DNA from: Caryophanales bacterium UBA2753
GTDB taxonomy: Bacteria > Bacillota_I > Bacilli_A > RFN20 > CAG-826
Assembly: GCA_002353275.1 (NCBI GenBank)
Contig: DEJH01000026.1
Location: 2,610 to 66,609, forward strand
Direction of reading: 5' to 3'
DNA: 64,000 nt
Shown: positions 36,439 to 45,657 of the stretch, piece after piece
How the letters are laid out: each line of letters begins with the position of its first letter
How positions within the stretch are numbered: position 1 is the first letter of the stretch
The notes under the pieces: generated by a model
What the model saw: the letters and a program-made list of their open reading frames with translations, nothing else
The model's database searches: none
What the model was told of the DNA's origin: nothing
Program-made: the position numbers and the translations under genes

Positions 36439-37182
36439 ATGAAAGCAATTTTAGGTCGTAAAATGGGCATGACTTCTGTCTTCGCTGAAGATGGTACCTT
36501 ATACCCAGTCACAGTTGTCGAAGTCTTACCAAACGTTGTTACCCAAGTCAAAACCGTTGAAAAAGATGGTTATGTCGCAGTCCAAGTTGGTTACGAAGAA
36601 AAGAAAGAAAGTCGTGCTAACAAGTCTGAAAAAGGAATCGCTAAGAAAGCAAACACCGTTCCACATTATGTTTCTAAAGAGTTACGTGGTGATGAAATGG
36701 GCGCTTACCAATTAGGTGATACCATCAAAGCTGACTTATTCAAAGACGGTGACTTAGTTGACGTCATCGGTACAAGCAAAGGCCATGGTTACACTGGTAC
36801 TATTAAAAGATGGCATATGACCATCGGACCAAAGGGCCATGGATCAGGTTACCACAGAGGACAAGGTTCCTTCGCTAACAATGGTCGTTATAACCACGGT
36901 GTTATGCCAGGAAAACACATGTCCGGACATCACGGTAACAAATCTGCAACTTTATTAAACTTATTAGTTGTTAAGGTCGATGCAGAAAAAGGCTACATCT
37001 TAATTAAAGGTGGATTACCAGGCTCCAAGAAGAGCATTGTTACAATCCGTTCCGCAATTAAGACAGTCAAAAATAAAGAAAGTGTTAAATCTTTAATTAA
37101 TAGAGCACCTGCAAAAGTTAGCGCTCCAGTAGTTGAAGAGGCACCAGTTGAAGCTCCTGCTGAAGAAGCTAAAGCTGAATAA
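36439..37182 (+). CDS. rplC: 50S ribosomal protein L3 (uL3) with acidic C-terminal tail
   Basis: 247 residues against the usual ~205-210. The core is standard (LGRKMGMTSVF, GTSKGHGYTG, MPGKHMSGHHG). From about residue 215 it carries an Ala/Glu/Pro/Val-rich tail (APVVEEAPVEAPAEEAKAE) not part of the family, similar in make-up to the tails on L22, L5, S17 and S5 in this operon. Confidence 0.97.
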   Translation: MKAILGRKMGMTSVFAEDGTLYPVTVVEVLPNVVTQVKTVEKDGYVAVQVGYEEKKESRANKSEKGIAKKANTVPHYVSKELRGDEMGAYQLGDTIKADLFKDGDLVDVIGTSKGHGYTGTIKRWHMTIGPKGHGSGYHRGQGSFANNGRYNHGVMPGKHMSGHHGNKSATLLNLLVVKVDAEKGYILIKGGLPGSKKSIVTIRSAIKTVKNKESVKSLINRAPAKVSAPVVEEAPVEAPAEEAKAE

Positions 37183-37205
37183 TGGACGAAAGGAGATAGT
37201 TAATC

Positions 37206-37844
37206 ATGGCAGAAAAGAAATCCGTCAGCGTTAAAGTTGTTAACAAAGCTGGCGAAGAAGTCAAAAAAATTAATCTTGCCGGTTCTGTCTTCGCCGTTGA
37301 ACCTCACAAACAAGCGATGTTCAATGCTGTCCAAGTAGAACAAGCAAATTCACGTCAAGCTACAGCCAAAACTAAAGTAAGACATGAAGTTTCCGGTGGT
37401 GGTAAAAAACCATGGAGACAAAAAGGCACAGGTAGAGCCCGTGCAGGTAGCTCTAGAAGCCCAATCTGGGTTGGTGGTGGAACAGTCTTTGGTCCAGTTG
37501 GTAATCAAAACTTCACCATTTCCCAAAATAAGAAAGAACATCAATTAGCCTTAAGAAGTGCATTATCTCTTAAGACCCCTAATGACTTAGTGGTCGTTGA
37601 TGAAATCAAGTTTGCTGATAAGAAAACTAAAGAATTCGTCAAGATGTTAGCTGCTATTAAGTGCGAAGTTAAAACTCTCGTTGTCGTGAGTGAAATTGAT
37701 GAAAACTTATTCGCAAGCGTCCGTAACGTCGCTTACGCAAAAGTGGTTACCACTGATAACGTTTCCGTTTATGATTTAATGAACGCTGAAAAATTAGTTA
37801 TGAGTGAAGCCGCAGTTAAAGAAGTTGAGGAGGCATTAAAGTAA
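37206..37844 (+). CDS. rplD: 50S ribosomal protein L4 (uL4)
   Basis: 212 residues with the conserved loop KPWRQKGTGRARAGSSRSPIW. L4 binds 23S rRNA and in many bacteria represses its own operon through the leader, here 35987-36099. Normal length; ends two bases before rplW. Confidence 0.97.
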   Translation: MAEKKSVSVKVVNKAGEEVKKINLAGSVFAVEPHKQAMFNAVQVEQANSRQATAKTKVRHEVSGGGKKPWRQKGTGRARAGSSRSPIWVGGGTVFGPVGNQNFTISQNKKEHQLALRSALSLKTPNDLVVVDEIKFADKKTKEFVKMLAAIKCEVKTLVVVSEIDENLFASVRNVAYAKVVTTDNVSVYDLMNAEKLVMSEAAVKEVEEALK

Positions 37845-37845
37845 T

Positions 37846-38187
37846 ATGGCAGCCAAAAAGAAAGTTGAAGCACCAAAGAACAGCTTCCCAAAAGCCACTG
37901 AAAAAGACTTCTCAGTTATCGTTAAGCCAGTCATCACTGAAAAGAGCATGGCTAAGATGCAAAACGAAAACAAAGTCACAGTGAGAGTTAGCCCAACAAG
38001 TAACAAAACTGAAGTCAAACTCGCATTTGAAAGAATCTTCCAAGTCAAAGTTGTTGATGTCAGAATCGTGAACGTTCACGCTAAAGAAACAACCAGAGGT
38101 ACTCGTTATAAAGGAAGTATCCAAGGTTATAAGAAAGCGATTGTCACTGTCGCAAGCGGTGAAGCAATCGACTTATTCAAAGAATAA
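37846..38187 (+). CDS. rplW: 50S ribosomal protein L23 (uL23)
   Basis: 113 residues; a ~20-residue Lys/Ala-rich N-terminal extension precedes the core (VIVKPVITEKSM). The tip loop KETTRGTRYKGS is present. Docks near the exit tunnel, binding trigger factor and SRP in other bacteria. Confidence 0.96.
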   Translation: MAAKKKVEAPKNSFPKATEKDFSVIVKPVITEKSMAKMQNENKVTVRVSPTSNKTEVKLAFERIFQVKVVDVRIVNVHAKETTRGTRYKGSIQGYKKAIVTVASGEAIDLFKE

Positions 38188-38224
38188 TTTAGTTCGTTAT
38201 TCTTAACTATAGGAGGAAAAAGTA

Positions 38225-39058
38225 ATGTCAATTAGAACTTACAAGCCTACTTCTGCAAGTAGACGAAACATGACAAACTCGACATTCGAAGAAATTACAA
38301 CTAGCACTCCTGAAAAAAGTTTATTAGTCACATTATCCAAGTCCGGTGGAAGAAATAACCAAGGCGTTATTACCTGCCGTCACATTGGAGGAGGTCACAA
38401 AAAGAAATACCGTTTAGTTGACTTCAAACGTAATAAGGACAATATCCCTGCTGTTGTAAAGACTGTTGAGTATGATCCAAACCGTAACGCTAACATCTGC
38501 TTAGTCGCTTACGCTGATGGTGAAAAGAGATACATTCTCGCACCAAAAGATCTCAAAGTCGGGGATAAAATCATATCTGGCGAAACCTGCGATATTAAAG
38601 TAGGTAACGCGATGTGCCTCAAGAGCATTCCTGAAGGTACATTCATCCACAACGTGGAATTAGTTCCAGGTAAAGGTGGACAAATGTGTAGAGCAGCTGG
38701 TGCTGCTGCACAAGTGCTTGGTAGCGAAGGTAAATACGTTATGCTTCGTTTAGCAAGTGGAGAAATGAGAAAAGTTCTCGGAGAATGCCGCGCCACAATT
38801 GGTACAGTCGGTAATGAAGATTGGAACTTAATCAATTTCGGTAAAGCTGGTAAAAACCGTTGGTACGGTGTTAGACCTACAGTTCGTGGTAGTGTTATGA
38901 ACCCTAACGATCACCCACATGGTGGTGGTGAAGGTAAGTGTCCTGTTGGACGTGACGCACCAAGAACCCCATGGGGCAAACGTGCTATGGGCGTTAAGAC
39001 CAGAAATAACAAGAAGAAGTCTACAAAACTTATTATTCGTAGACGTAATGGCAAATAG
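38225..39058 (+). CDS. rplB: 50S ribosomal protein L2 (uL2)
   Basis: 277 residues, normal. The functional loop [17 protein letters not shown] with the conserved histidine near the peptidyl-transferase centre is intact. ATG preceded by AGGAGGAAA. Assembles early on 23S rRNA. Confidence 0.98.
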   Translation: MSIRTYKPTSASRRNMTNSTFEEITTSTPEKSLLVTLSKSGGRNNQGVITCRHIGGGHKKKYRLVDFKRNKDNIPAVVKTVEYDPNRNANICLVAYADGEKRYILAPKDLKVGDKIISGETCDIKVGNAMCLKSIPEGTFIHNVELVPGKGGQMCRAAGAAAQVLGSEGKYVMLRLASGEMRKVLGECRATIGTVGNEDWNLINFGKAGKNRWYGVRPTVRGSVMNPNDHPHGGGEGKCPVGRDAPRTPWGKRAMGVKTRNNKKKSTKLIIRRRNGK

Positions 39059-39070
39059 GAGGAAAGAGCA

Positions 39071-39364
39071 ATGGCAAGAAGTTTGAAAAAAGGCGCATTC
39101 GTTGATGGCCACTTAATGAAAAAAGTCGAAGCTTTAAATGCATCTGGCAAAAAAGAAGTCATTAAGACTTGGTCCCGCCGTTCAACCATTTATCCATCTT
39201 TCGTCGGTCACACATTTGCTGTTTATAACGGAAGAGAACATATCTCTGTTTATGTTACAGATGATATGGTCGGACATAAGCTCGGTGAATTCTCTCCAAC
39301 CAGAAAATACACCGGACACACTGGCCACACTGCTGAAGATAAAGCAGCCGCGGCTGGTAAATAA
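39071..39364 (+). CDS. rpsS: 30S ribosomal protein S19 (uS19)
   Basis: 97 residues, starting [19 protein letters not shown], with [21 protein letters not shown] and [11 protein letters not shown]. Normal length. Ribosome site AGGAGGAAAGAG precedes it. Sits in the head of the small subunit. Confidence 0.97.
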   Translation: MARSLKKGAFVDGHLMKKVEALNASGKKEVIKTWSRRSTIYPSFVGHTFAVYNGREHISVYVTDDMVGHKLGEFSPTRKYTGHTGHTAEDKAAAAGK

Positions 39365-39380
39365 TTAGGAGGTAAAGATA

Positions 39381-39491
39381 ATGGCAGAAGCAAAGAAAAC
39401 AACTGCTAAGAAATCAGCACCTAAAAAAGTTGCTGAAGAAAAAGCTGTTGAAGTAAAAGAAGAAGTCAAAGTCGAAGAAGCTCCTAAGAAA
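39381..39491 (+). repeat. Coding direct repeat, copy 1 (L22 N-terminal extension)
   Basis: About 110 bp in rplV matching 42298-42406 in rplE. The first 20-odd bases are identical from the start codon on, and a run of about 30 identical bases covers EEVKVEEAP. This points to duplication or gene conversion. Confidence 0.8.
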
Positions 39492-39881
39492 GCGAAAAAA
39501 GCTCCAAAAGAAGAAAAGAAAGTTGAAGCTCCTAAAAAACCAGCTCCAACCGAAGCTAGAGCAATCGCTTACAATGTGAGAGTCACTCCTAGAAAAGCAA
39601 GACTCGTCATCGATCAAGTTAGAGGTAAGGACGTTAAAGTCGCGCTCGGATTATTAAGAAATATTAATCGCGCTGCGAGCGAACCAGTCAGCAAAGTCAT
39701 TAGAAGTGCTGCTGCTAACGCCATCAATAACTTCGGATTTGATGAAGATAAGCTCTACATTAGCGAAATCTACGCTAACGATGGCTTAAAAATGAGAAGA
39801 TACTTACCAAGAGCAAAAGGTTCCGCTAGTGGTTTAGTAAAAAGAAATTGCCACATCACTTGTGTGGTCAAAATGAGATAA
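39381..39881 (+). CDS. rplV: 50S ribosomal protein L22 (uL22) with Lys/Glu/Ala-rich N-terminal extension
   Basis: 166 residues, ~52 more than usual. The core starts near TEARAIAYNVRVTPRKARL and ends with the tunnel loop RYLPRAKGSASG. The first ~52 residues are low complexity ([11 protein letters not shown] ... [15 protein letters not shown]) and almost identical to the start of L5 (42298), down to the DNA level. The extension would lie on the ribosome surface; function unknown. Confidence 0.96.
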   Translation: MAEAKKTTAKKSAPKKVAEEKAVEVKEEVKVEEAPKKAKKAPKEEKKVEAPKKPAPTEARAIAYNVRVTPRKARLVIDQVRGKDVKVALGLLRNINRAASEPVSKVIRSAAANAINNFGFDEDKLYISEIYANDGLKMRRYLPRAKGSASGLVKRNCHITCVVKMR

Positions 39882-39894
39882 GGAGATATTACAC

Positions 39895-40560
39895 ATGGGT
39901 CACAAGGTTAATCCTGTAGGAATGAGAGTCGGCGTCAACAGAGATTGGAATTCTCGTTGGTTTGCTGAAGATAAAGATTTCGCTACATACTTAAACGAAG
40001 ACATTAAAATTCGTAAATATCTCGAAGGTTCATTAAAAGAAGCCTTATTATCTCACATCGAAATCGAAAGAACTAAAAATGATAAAGGAACCAACATTGT
40101 TGTTAAATTATTCGTTGCTCGTCCAGGTGTTGTTATCGGTACCGATGGCAAAAACATCTTAGCGGTCAAAGAATCATTAGTTAAATTAGTGAAAAATAGC
40201 AACGTTAGAGTCGATGTTATTGAAGTCAAAAATCCTGACTTAGACGCTAACATCGTCGCTCAATCAATTGCTAAGCAATTAGAAGAAAGAGCAAGCTTTA
40301 GAACCGTTCAAAAGAAAGCGATTCAAAGAGTTAGAAAAGCCGGCGCTAAAGGTATTCGTACCGTTGTCGGAGGCCGTTTAGGTGGAGCGGATATTGCTCG
40401 TGCTGAAGGATATAAAGAAGGAGTTATTCCTCTACATACCCTCAGAAGCGATATCGACTATGCTCACGCTGAAGCTGCCACTCAATATGGTCGCTTAGGT
40501 GTTAAAGTTTGGATCTGCCGTGGAGAAATCCGCCCAGAACTTTCCAAGAAAGGAGAATAG
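39895..40560 (+). CDS. rpsC: 30S ribosomal protein S3 (uS3)
   Basis: 221 residues. KH domain with GVVIGTDGKNI (GxxG loop), then GGRLGGADIARAEGY and the C-terminal IDYAHAEAATQYG. Normal length, no tail. Forms part of the mRNA entry site. Confidence 0.97.
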   Translation: MGHKVNPVGMRVGVNRDWNSRWFAEDKDFATYLNEDIKIRKYLEGSLKEALLSHIEIERTKNDKGTNIVVKLFVARPGVVIGTDGKNILAVKESLVKLVKNSNVRVDVIEVKNPDLDANIVAQSIAKQLEERASFRTVQKKAIQRVRKAGAKGIRTVVGGRLGGADIARAEGYKEGVIPLHTLRSDIDYAHAEAATQYGRLGVKVWICRGEIRPELSKKGE

Positions 40561-40563
40561 GTC

Positions 40564-40974
40564 ATGTTACAACCAAAACGTGTGAAATACCGTCGTCCAC
40601 ATATCCTTAGATATGAAGGACACTCTAAAGGTGGAACAGAAGTTAGCTTTGGTGAATATGGCTTACAAGCTCTTGAAGGTGCTTGGATTACAACCAGACA
40701 AATCGAAGCTGCTCGTATCGTATTAAGTAGATACACAAAACGTGGTGGACAAATTTGGATTAGAATTTTCCCTCACTTAGCAAAAACCAAAAAACCTGCT
40801 GAAGTCCGTATGGGATCTGGTAAAGGATCTCCAGAGGATTGGGTAGCAGTCGTTCAAAAAGGCAGAGTTATGTTTGAAATCGGTGGAGTTGATGCTGAAG
40901 TTGCAAGAGAAGCTCTTAGACTCGCTGCTTATAAGCTCCCAATCAAATGTAAAGTTGTCGGAAAAGGAGAGTAG
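40564..40974 (+). CDS. rplP: 50S ribosomal protein L16 (uL16)
   Basis: 136 residues beginning [13 protein letters not shown] with [11 protein letters not shown] and [15 protein letters not shown]. The region contacting tRNA near the peptidyl-transferase centre is intact. Normal length; 3 bases after rpsC. Confidence 0.97.
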   Translation: MLQPKRVKYRRPHILRYEGHSKGGTEVSFGEYGLQALEGAWITTRQIEAARIVLSRYTKRGGQIWIRIFPHLAKTKKPAEVRMGSGKGSPEDWVAVVQKGRVMFEIGGVDAEVAREALRLAAYKLPIKCKVVGKGE

Positions 40975-40979
40975 TAGCA

Positions 40980-41177
40980 ATGAAAATTAGTGAAGTCCGT
41001 GAAATGTCTACAAGCGAGCTCAAAGAAAAGCTCTACTCGCTTAAAGAACAACTCTTTGAGTTAAGACGTAAAAAATCCGTCGGAACTCTTGAAAGAGGAG
41101 AAGATGTCATTACTGTGAGAAAAGACATCGCCCGCGTTAACATGGTGTTACGCGAAAGAGAACTTGAAAGTAAATAA
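40980..41177 (+). CDS. rpmC: 50S ribosomal protein L29 (uL29)
   Basis: 65 residues, helical hairpin with [18 protein letters not shown] and the C-terminal arginine-rich segment. Normal length. Located at the tunnel exit. Ribosome site AAAGGAG. Confidence 0.95.
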   Translation: MKISEVREMSTSELKEKLYSLKEQLFELRRKKSVGTLERGEDVITVRKDIARVNMVLRERELESK

Positions 41178-41188
41178 GGAGAACGAAA

Positions 41189-41584
41189 ATGGAAGAAAAG
41201 AGAAACTTAAGACGTTCCATTCAAGGTGTAGTTGTAAGTGATAAAAACGACAAGACCATTGTTGTCCTTGTTGAAACTCACAAGAAACACGCCAAATATG
41301 GTAAGCGCGTTAAATATAGAAATAAGTATTACGCGCACGATGAAAACAACGAAGCTAAAGTCGGCGATACAGTGACCATTATGGAAACTCGTAAATTAAG
41401 CGCCACCAAGAGATTCAGACTTGTTTCCATCGACAAGAAAGCTGAATTATCCGTTAAGGAAGCTGAAAAAGAATTAAAAGAAGAAATTTTAACTGGTGAA
41501 ATTGCTGTCGAAGAAGTCGAAAAGAAACCTGCGGCAGAGAAAGAAGTAGCTGAAGAAGTTAAAGAAGAAAAGGAGGCCGAATAA
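41189..41584 (+). CDS. rpsQ: 30S ribosomal protein S17 (uS17) with acidic C-terminal tail
   Basis: 131 residues against ~85 normally. Core: [19 protein letters not shown] and [13 protein letters not shown]. From about residue 90 follows a Glu/Lys/Val/Ala tail ([20 protein letters not shown] ...) of ~40 residues. The tail resembles the other operon tails in composition rather than exact sequence. Confidence 0.95.
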   Translation: MEEKRNLRRSIQGVVVSDKNDKTIVVLVETHKKHAKYGKRVKYRNKYYAHDENNEAKVGDTVTIMETRKLSATKRFRLVSIDKKAELSVKEAEKELKEEILTGEIAVEEVEKKPAAEKEVAEEVKEEKEAE

Positions 41585-41586
41585 TT

Positions 41587-41964
41587 ATGATCCAGAAGGA
41601 AACAAACCTTGTCGTCGCTGATAATAGTGGCGCTCGTAAAGTTCGCGCTTTCACCCTCTACGGAGGAAGTAAAAGAAAAACATCTTATATCGGTGATATC
41701 ATCCAATGTTCCGTTAAAGAAGCTATTCCAAATGGAAAAGTGAAAAAAGGTGACATTGTGAGATGCGTCATCGTTAGATGTAAAAAACCAACTCAAAGAG
41801 CAGATGGTAGCACAATCGCATTCGATGATAACGCAGTCGTTATTATTAATGAAGATAATGCCCCAGTTGGAACCCGTGTCTTCGGACCTGTGGCTCGTGA
41901 GCTCAGAGATTGTGGAGTTGAAGGATTCATGAAAATTGTCTCCTTAGCCCCAGAAGTGTTATAA
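41587..41964 (+). CDS. rplN: 50S ribosomal protein L14 (uL14)
   Basis: 125 residues, starting [30 protein letters not shown] and [10 protein letters not shown] are conserved. Normal length. Lies at the subunit interface. Two bases after rpsQ. Confidence 0.97.
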   Translation: MIQKETNLVVADNSGARKVRAFTLYGGSKRKTSYIGDIIQCSVKEAIPNGKVKKGDIVRCVIVRCKKPTQRADGSTIAFDDNAVVIINEDNAPVGTRVFGPVARELRDCGVEGFMKIVSLAPEVL

Positions 41965-41977
41965 GGAGGAAATGATC

Positions 41978-42283
41978 ATGAACTTAATTAAAGGTGATAA
42001 GGTCATCGTCATCGCCGGCAAAGACAAAGGCAAGACTGGAGCAATCCAAAAAGTTGATCCAAAAACTAACCGTGTTGTTGTCGAAGGTGTCAATCTCCGT
42101 AAGAAACACAAAAAACCAACTCAACAAAATCCAGAAGGAAGTGTGGTCGAGATCTACGCTCCAATCCATGCCTCTAACGTGATGCTTGTTGATCCTAAAA
42201 CAAAGAAACCAACCCGTGTTGGACACAAAGTTGTTAAAGGAAAGAAAGTCAGAGTCGCTAAAGCTAGCGGCACTGAATTATAA
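41978..42283 (+). CDS. rplX: 50S ribosomal protein L24 (uL24)
   Basis: 101 residues from ATG 41978; ATG 41972 would be only two bases after AAGGAGG, so the second is chosen. KOW motif [19 protein letters not shown] and the [16 protein letters not shown] loop are present. Assembly-initiator protein of the large subunit. Confidence 0.96.
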   Translation: MNLIKGDKVIVIAGKDKGKTGAIQKVDPKTNRVVVEGVNLRKKHKKPTQQNPEGSVVEIYAPIHASNVMLVDPKTKKPTRVGHKVVKGKKVRVAKASGTEL

Positions 42284-42297
42284 GGAGGGAATTCAAA

Positions 42298-42406
42298 ATG
42301 GCAGAAGCAAAGAAAACAACCGCTAAAAAACCAGCTAGTAAAAAACCAGCTGAAAAAGCCGTTGAAGTCAAAGAAGAAGTCAAAGTCGAAGAAGCTCCTA
42401 AAAAAG
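42298..42406 (+). repeat. Coding direct repeat, copy 2 (L5 N-terminal extension)
   Basis: Partner of the repeat at 39381-39491; see that entry. Small in-frame insertions/deletions separate the two copies. Confidence 0.8.
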
Positions 42407-42993
42407 CCGCTCCAAAAGCAAAGAAAAGCGCTGGAAATAAAAAAGCTGCAATCTCTTCTAGATTAAAAGAAAGATATGAAAGCGAAGTTAAGAAGGCCTT
42501 ACATGAGAAATATCATTATTCCTCAGTAATGGAAATTCCAGGTCTTGATAAAATCGTTATCAACATCGGTGTTGGTGATGCTACTCAAGATAGCAAACGC
42601 TTAGAAGAAGCGGTGAGCGAACTCGCTCAAATCACCGGTCAAAAACCAGTGGTTACACGCGCTAAAAAATCCGTTGCTTCCTTCAAATTAAGAGAAGGAC
42701 AAGCCATTGGATGTAAAGTTACCTTAAGAGGAATCAGAATGTGGGATTTCTTCGATAAGCTCGTCTCTATCGCTCTCCCACGTGTCCGTGACTTCCGTGG
42801 TGTTTCCAAAAACGCTTTCGATGGTCGTGGTAACTACACCTTAGGTGTTAAAGAACAATTAATCTTCCCAGAAATCGATTACGATAAAGTTGGAAAGGTT
42901 AGAGGTATGGACGTTGTTATCGTTACTACCGCAAAAACTGATGAAGAGGCATATACCTTACTCGATTTATTAGGTATGCCATTCCATAGATAA
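42298..42993 (+). CDS. rplE: 50S ribosomal protein L5 (uL5) with Lys/Glu/Ala-rich N-terminal extension
   Basis: 231 residues, ~50 more than the usual ~180. The core begins near [15 protein letters not shown] and includes [21 protein letters not shown] and [12 protein letters not shown]. The first ~47 residues ([18 protein letters not shown] ... [11 protein letters not shown]) copy the L22 extension. L5 binds 5S rRNA at the central protuberance, far from L22, so the shared tail is unlikely to reflect a shared binding site. Confidence 0.96.
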   Translation: MAEAKKTTAKKPASKKPAEKAVEVKEEVKVEEAPKKAAPKAKKSAGNKKAAISSRLKERYESEVKKALHEKYHYSSVMEIPGLDKIVINIGVGDATQDSKRLEEAVSELAQITGQKPVVTRAKKSVASFKLREGQAIGCKVTLRGIRMWDFFDKLVSIALPRVRDFRGVSKNAFDGRGNYTLGVKEQLIFPEIDYDKVGKVRGMDVVIVTTAKTDEEAYTLLDLLGMPFHR

Positions 42994-43013
42994 GAAAGGA
43001 GTCCAAAATAGTC

Positions 43014-43199
43014 ATGGCTAAAACAAGTGCTAAAGTCCGCTGTGCGAGACCTAAAAAGTACAAAGTTAGAGAATATACTCGTTGTGAACGTTGCGGACGT
43101 CCTCACGCTGTCTATTCAAAATTCCATTTATGCCGTATTTGTATCCGTGAACTCGCATACAAGGGTGAAATCCCAGGCTTAAAGAAATCATCTTGGTAA
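43014..43199 (+). CDS. rpsZ: 30S ribosomal protein S14, zinc-binding type (uS14)
   Basis: 61 residues. The zinc ribbon [20 protein letters not shown] is intact, so this is the short C+ form (rpsZ/rpsN1). Ends with GLKKSSW, the usual C terminus. Ribosome site AAAGGAG is 13 bases upstream. Confidence 0.96.
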   Translation: MAKTSAKVRCARPKKYKVREYTRCERCGRPHAVYSKFHLCRICIRELAYKGEIPGLKKSSW

Positions 43200-43219
43200 T
43201 AAGGAGGTAAATAATCATT

Positions 43220-43612
43220 ATGATGTCAGATCCAATTGCGGATATGCTTACCCGCATTAGAAATGCTAACGCATTAAAATATGAACAAGTGAAAATGCCT
43301 TCTAGCAAGATGAAAGTTGAAATCGCTAAGATTTTAAAAGAAGAAGGCTTCATCGTTGATTATAAAGTCAAAGGTGCAACCAAAAAGGAATTAACCATTT
43401 CCTTAAAATACGCCGCTGATGGCACTAGAGTCATCTCTGGCTTAAAGAAAATTTCTAAGCCAGGCTTACGTGTTAACGTCGGCTGCAATAAACTCCCAAG
43501 AGTTTTAAAAGGATTAGGAATTGCGATTATCTCCACTTCACAAGGAGTTATGACTGATGCTAAAGCTCGTGTCTTAGGTATCGGCGGAGAAGTAATCGCT
43601 TACGTCTGGTAG
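43220..43612 (+). CDS. rpsH: 30S ribosomal protein S8 (uS8)
   Basis: 130 residues with [14 protein letters not shown] at the start and [18 protein letters not shown] near the end. Two consecutive ATG codons; the first is used by default. Normal length. In other bacteria S8 represses the spc operon. Confidence 0.96.
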   Translation: MMSDPIADMLTRIRNANALKYEQVKMPSSKMKVEIAKILKEEGFIVDYKVKGATKKELTISLKYAADGTRVISGLKKISKPGLRVNVGCNKLPRVLKGLGIAIISTSQGVMTDAKARVLGIGGEVIAYVW

Positions 43613-43623
43613 GAGGAAAGAAT

Positions 43624-44169
43624 ATGTCACGTATTGGTAATAAACATATCGATATTCCTGCTGGAGTGACTGTTGCTGTTGAAGGAAGTAACGTCAAAGT
43701 CAGTGGTGCTAAAGGAACATTATTAGTTCCTGTTAATCACGGAATCACTGTTACTGTTGAAGGAACTACCGTAGTCTGTAAAAGAGACAGTGAAGTCAAA
43801 CAAGTTAAACAAAACCATGGCACAACTCGTGCTAACATCCATAACGCTATCGTTGGAGTTTCCCACGGTTATAAAAAGGAACTCGAGATGAGAGGTATCG
43901 GTTATAAAGCTCAAATGCAAGGTAATAACGTTGTCTTATGGGCTGGATATAGCCACACCATCACCATCATTCCTAACGAAGGTGTTAAGATCACATTACC
44001 TTCCCCAACAGAAATTACTGTTGAAGGTATTGATAAACAAGCAGTTGGACAAACCGCTGCTCGTATTAGAGAAGTCCGTCGCCCAGAACCATATCTTGGT
44101 AAAGGTATTCGTTATAAAGATGAATACGTTGCTACTAAAGAAGGTAAACGTGCTGGCGGTAAAAAATAA
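43624..44169 (+). CDS. rplF: 50S ribosomal protein L6 (uL6)
   Basis: 181 residues, SRIGNKHIDIPAGV start, two similar b-rich domains and C-terminal RRPEPYLGKGIRYKDE. Normal length. Binds near the GTPase centre. Confidence 0.97.
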   Translation: MSRIGNKHIDIPAGVTVAVEGSNVKVSGAKGTLLVPVNHGITVTVEGTTVVCKRDSEVKQVKQNHGTTRANIHNAIVGVSHGYKKELEMRGIGYKAQMQGNNVVLWAGYSHTITIIPNEGVKITLPSPTEITVEGIDKQAVGQTAARIREVRRPEPYLGKGIRYKDEYVATKEGKRAGGKK

Positions 44170-44190
44170 TTAGAAAGGTAGGTATATAAA

Positions 44191-44547
44191 ATGATTTCTA
44201 AAGAAAGCAAAAACGTTTCTAGAGTTAGAAGACATGCCCGTGTTAGAGCTAAAATCTCTGGCACTGCCGCTTGCCCAAGATTATGTGTCTATCGTTCTAA
44301 CAAAAACATCGAAGCTCAACTCATCGATGATGTTAAAAGAGTGACTCTCGTTGCTTCATCTTCCATGAGCTTAGGCTTAGAAAATGGCAGCAACATCGAA
44401 GCCGCCGCTAAAGTCGGTGCCGATCTTGCTAATAAAGCCAAAAGTAAAAAAATCAAGAAAGTTGTCTTCGACAGATCCGGATATATCTATCACGGACGTG
44501 TCAAGGCTCTTGCAGAAGCCGCTAGAGAAGCTGGCTTAGAATTCTAA
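44191..44547 (+). CDS. rplR: 50S ribosomal protein L18 (uL18)
   Basis: 118 residues; [27 protein letters not shown] and [25 protein letters not shown] are conserved. 5S rRNA partner. Normal length. Confidence 0.96.
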   Translation: MISKESKNVSRVRRHARVRAKISGTAACPRLCVYRSNKNIEAQLIDDVKRVTLVASSSMSLGLENGSNIEAAAKVGADLANKAKSKKIKKVVFDRSGYIYHGRVKALAEAAREAGLEF

Positions 44548-44562
44548 TTAAGGAGAAGAAAA

Positions 44563-45183
44563 ATGGCAGAAGAAAAAGTTGTTACTGAAGAAGTAAAAGC
44601 AGAAGCTACTGAAGCTCCTAAAGAAGAAAAAGCCCCTAGAGGCGATCATCGTCCTCATGGAGACCGCAAAGGTGGTCGTCCAGATCGTAAAGGCGATAGA
44701 AAAGAAAGACGTGAAGTTAAAGATGACATGGAAGAAAGAGTAGTCTTCATCAACCGTGTCTCTAAAACTGTCAAAGGTGGACGTCGTATGAAATTCACCG
44801 CCCTTGTCGTTGTTGGTGACCACAAAGGACATTATGGATTTGCATTAAGCAAAGCCGCTGAAGTCCCAGATGCCATCAAAAAGGCAAGTGAAGCTGCAAG
44901 AAAGAAACTTTATTCCATTCACTTAGTGAAAGGAAACACCATCAGCCACGAAATCGTTGGTAAATATGGTGCTTGTAATGTTTACTTAAAACCTGCTCCT
45001 GAAGGTACTGGTATTATCGCCGGTGGCCCAGTAAGAGCAATTCTTGAACTTGCAGGTGTTCAAAACGTGTGCTCCAAAGTCTATGGTAGCCGTGCTCCAA
45101 TCAATATCATTAGAGCAACCAACCAAGGTTTAGATAACCTTAAGAGCTACAAGACAATGAAGGAATTACGTTCCAAAGAATAA
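44563..45183 (+). CDS. rpsE: 30S ribosomal protein S5 (uS5) with charged N-terminal extension
   Basis: 206 residues, ~40 more than usual. The core from about residue 48 ([20 protein letters not shown]) to the C terminus is standard. The N-terminal 47 residues are Glu/Ala-rich, then His/Arg/Gly/Asp-rich ([13 protein letters not shown] ...). No gene for L30 follows; rplO comes next. Confidence 0.96.
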   Translation: MAEEKVVTEEVKAEATEAPKEEKAPRGDHRPHGDRKGGRPDRKGDRKERREVKDDMEERVVFINRVSKTVKGGRRMKFTALVVVGDHKGHYGFALSKAAEVPDAIKKASEAARKKLYSIHLVKGNTISHEIVGKYGACNVYLKPAPEGTGIIAGGPVRAILELAGVQNVCSKVYGSRAPINIIRATNQGLDNLKSYKTMKELRSKE

Positions 45184-45215
45184 TTAAACACTGATTAGTT
45201 TAAGGAGGTGCACAA

Positions 45216-45656
45216 ATGAAATTACATGAACTTCAATCAACAGAAGGCAGCAGAAGCGAACACTACCGTAAGGGTAGAGGCATCGGCTCTGGCAATGGTA
45301 AAACTGCTGGTAAAGGTCATAAAGGACAAAACGCTCGTAGTGGCGGTGGAGTCGCTTTAGGCTTTGAAGGTGGCCAAATGCCATTATGGAGAAGACTCCC
45401 AAAAAGAGGCTTCAAGAACGTTAACCGTATCGAATATGCTGTCGTTAATGTTAATGATTTAAACAGATTTGAAGAAGGTACAGTTGTCACCCCAGCGTTA
45501 TTAAAAGAAGTTGGACTCGTCGGAAAAGAATATCACGGCGCTAAAGTCTTAGGTTCTGGAAAACTCGAAAAGAAATTAACTGTTCAAGCATCTAAATTCT
45601 CTAAGAGTGCTGAAAGTGCCATTAATAGCGTAGGTGGCAAAGCTGAGGTAATCTAA
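45216..45656 (+). CDS. rplO: 50S ribosomal protein L15 (uL15)
   Basis: 146 residues with [12 protein letters not shown] and the Gly-rich [19 protein letters not shown]. Normal length. Preceded by TTAAGGAGGTG; the 32-base gap after rpsE cannot hold rpmD. Confidence 0.96.
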   Translation: MKLHELQSTEGSRSEHYRKGRGIGSGNGKTAGKGHKGQNARSGGGVALGFEGGQMPLWRRLPKRGFKNVNRIEYAVVNVNDLNRFEEGTVVTPALLKEVGLVGKEYHGAKVLGSGKLEKKLTVQASKFSKSAESAINSVGGKAEVI

Positions 45657-45657
45657 T

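Noticed and set aside
41329..41796. 155-residue minus-strand open frame across rpsQ/rplN
   Set aside because: Ser/Phe-rich antisense shadow of Lys/Glu-rich ribosomal coding; no supporting signals.
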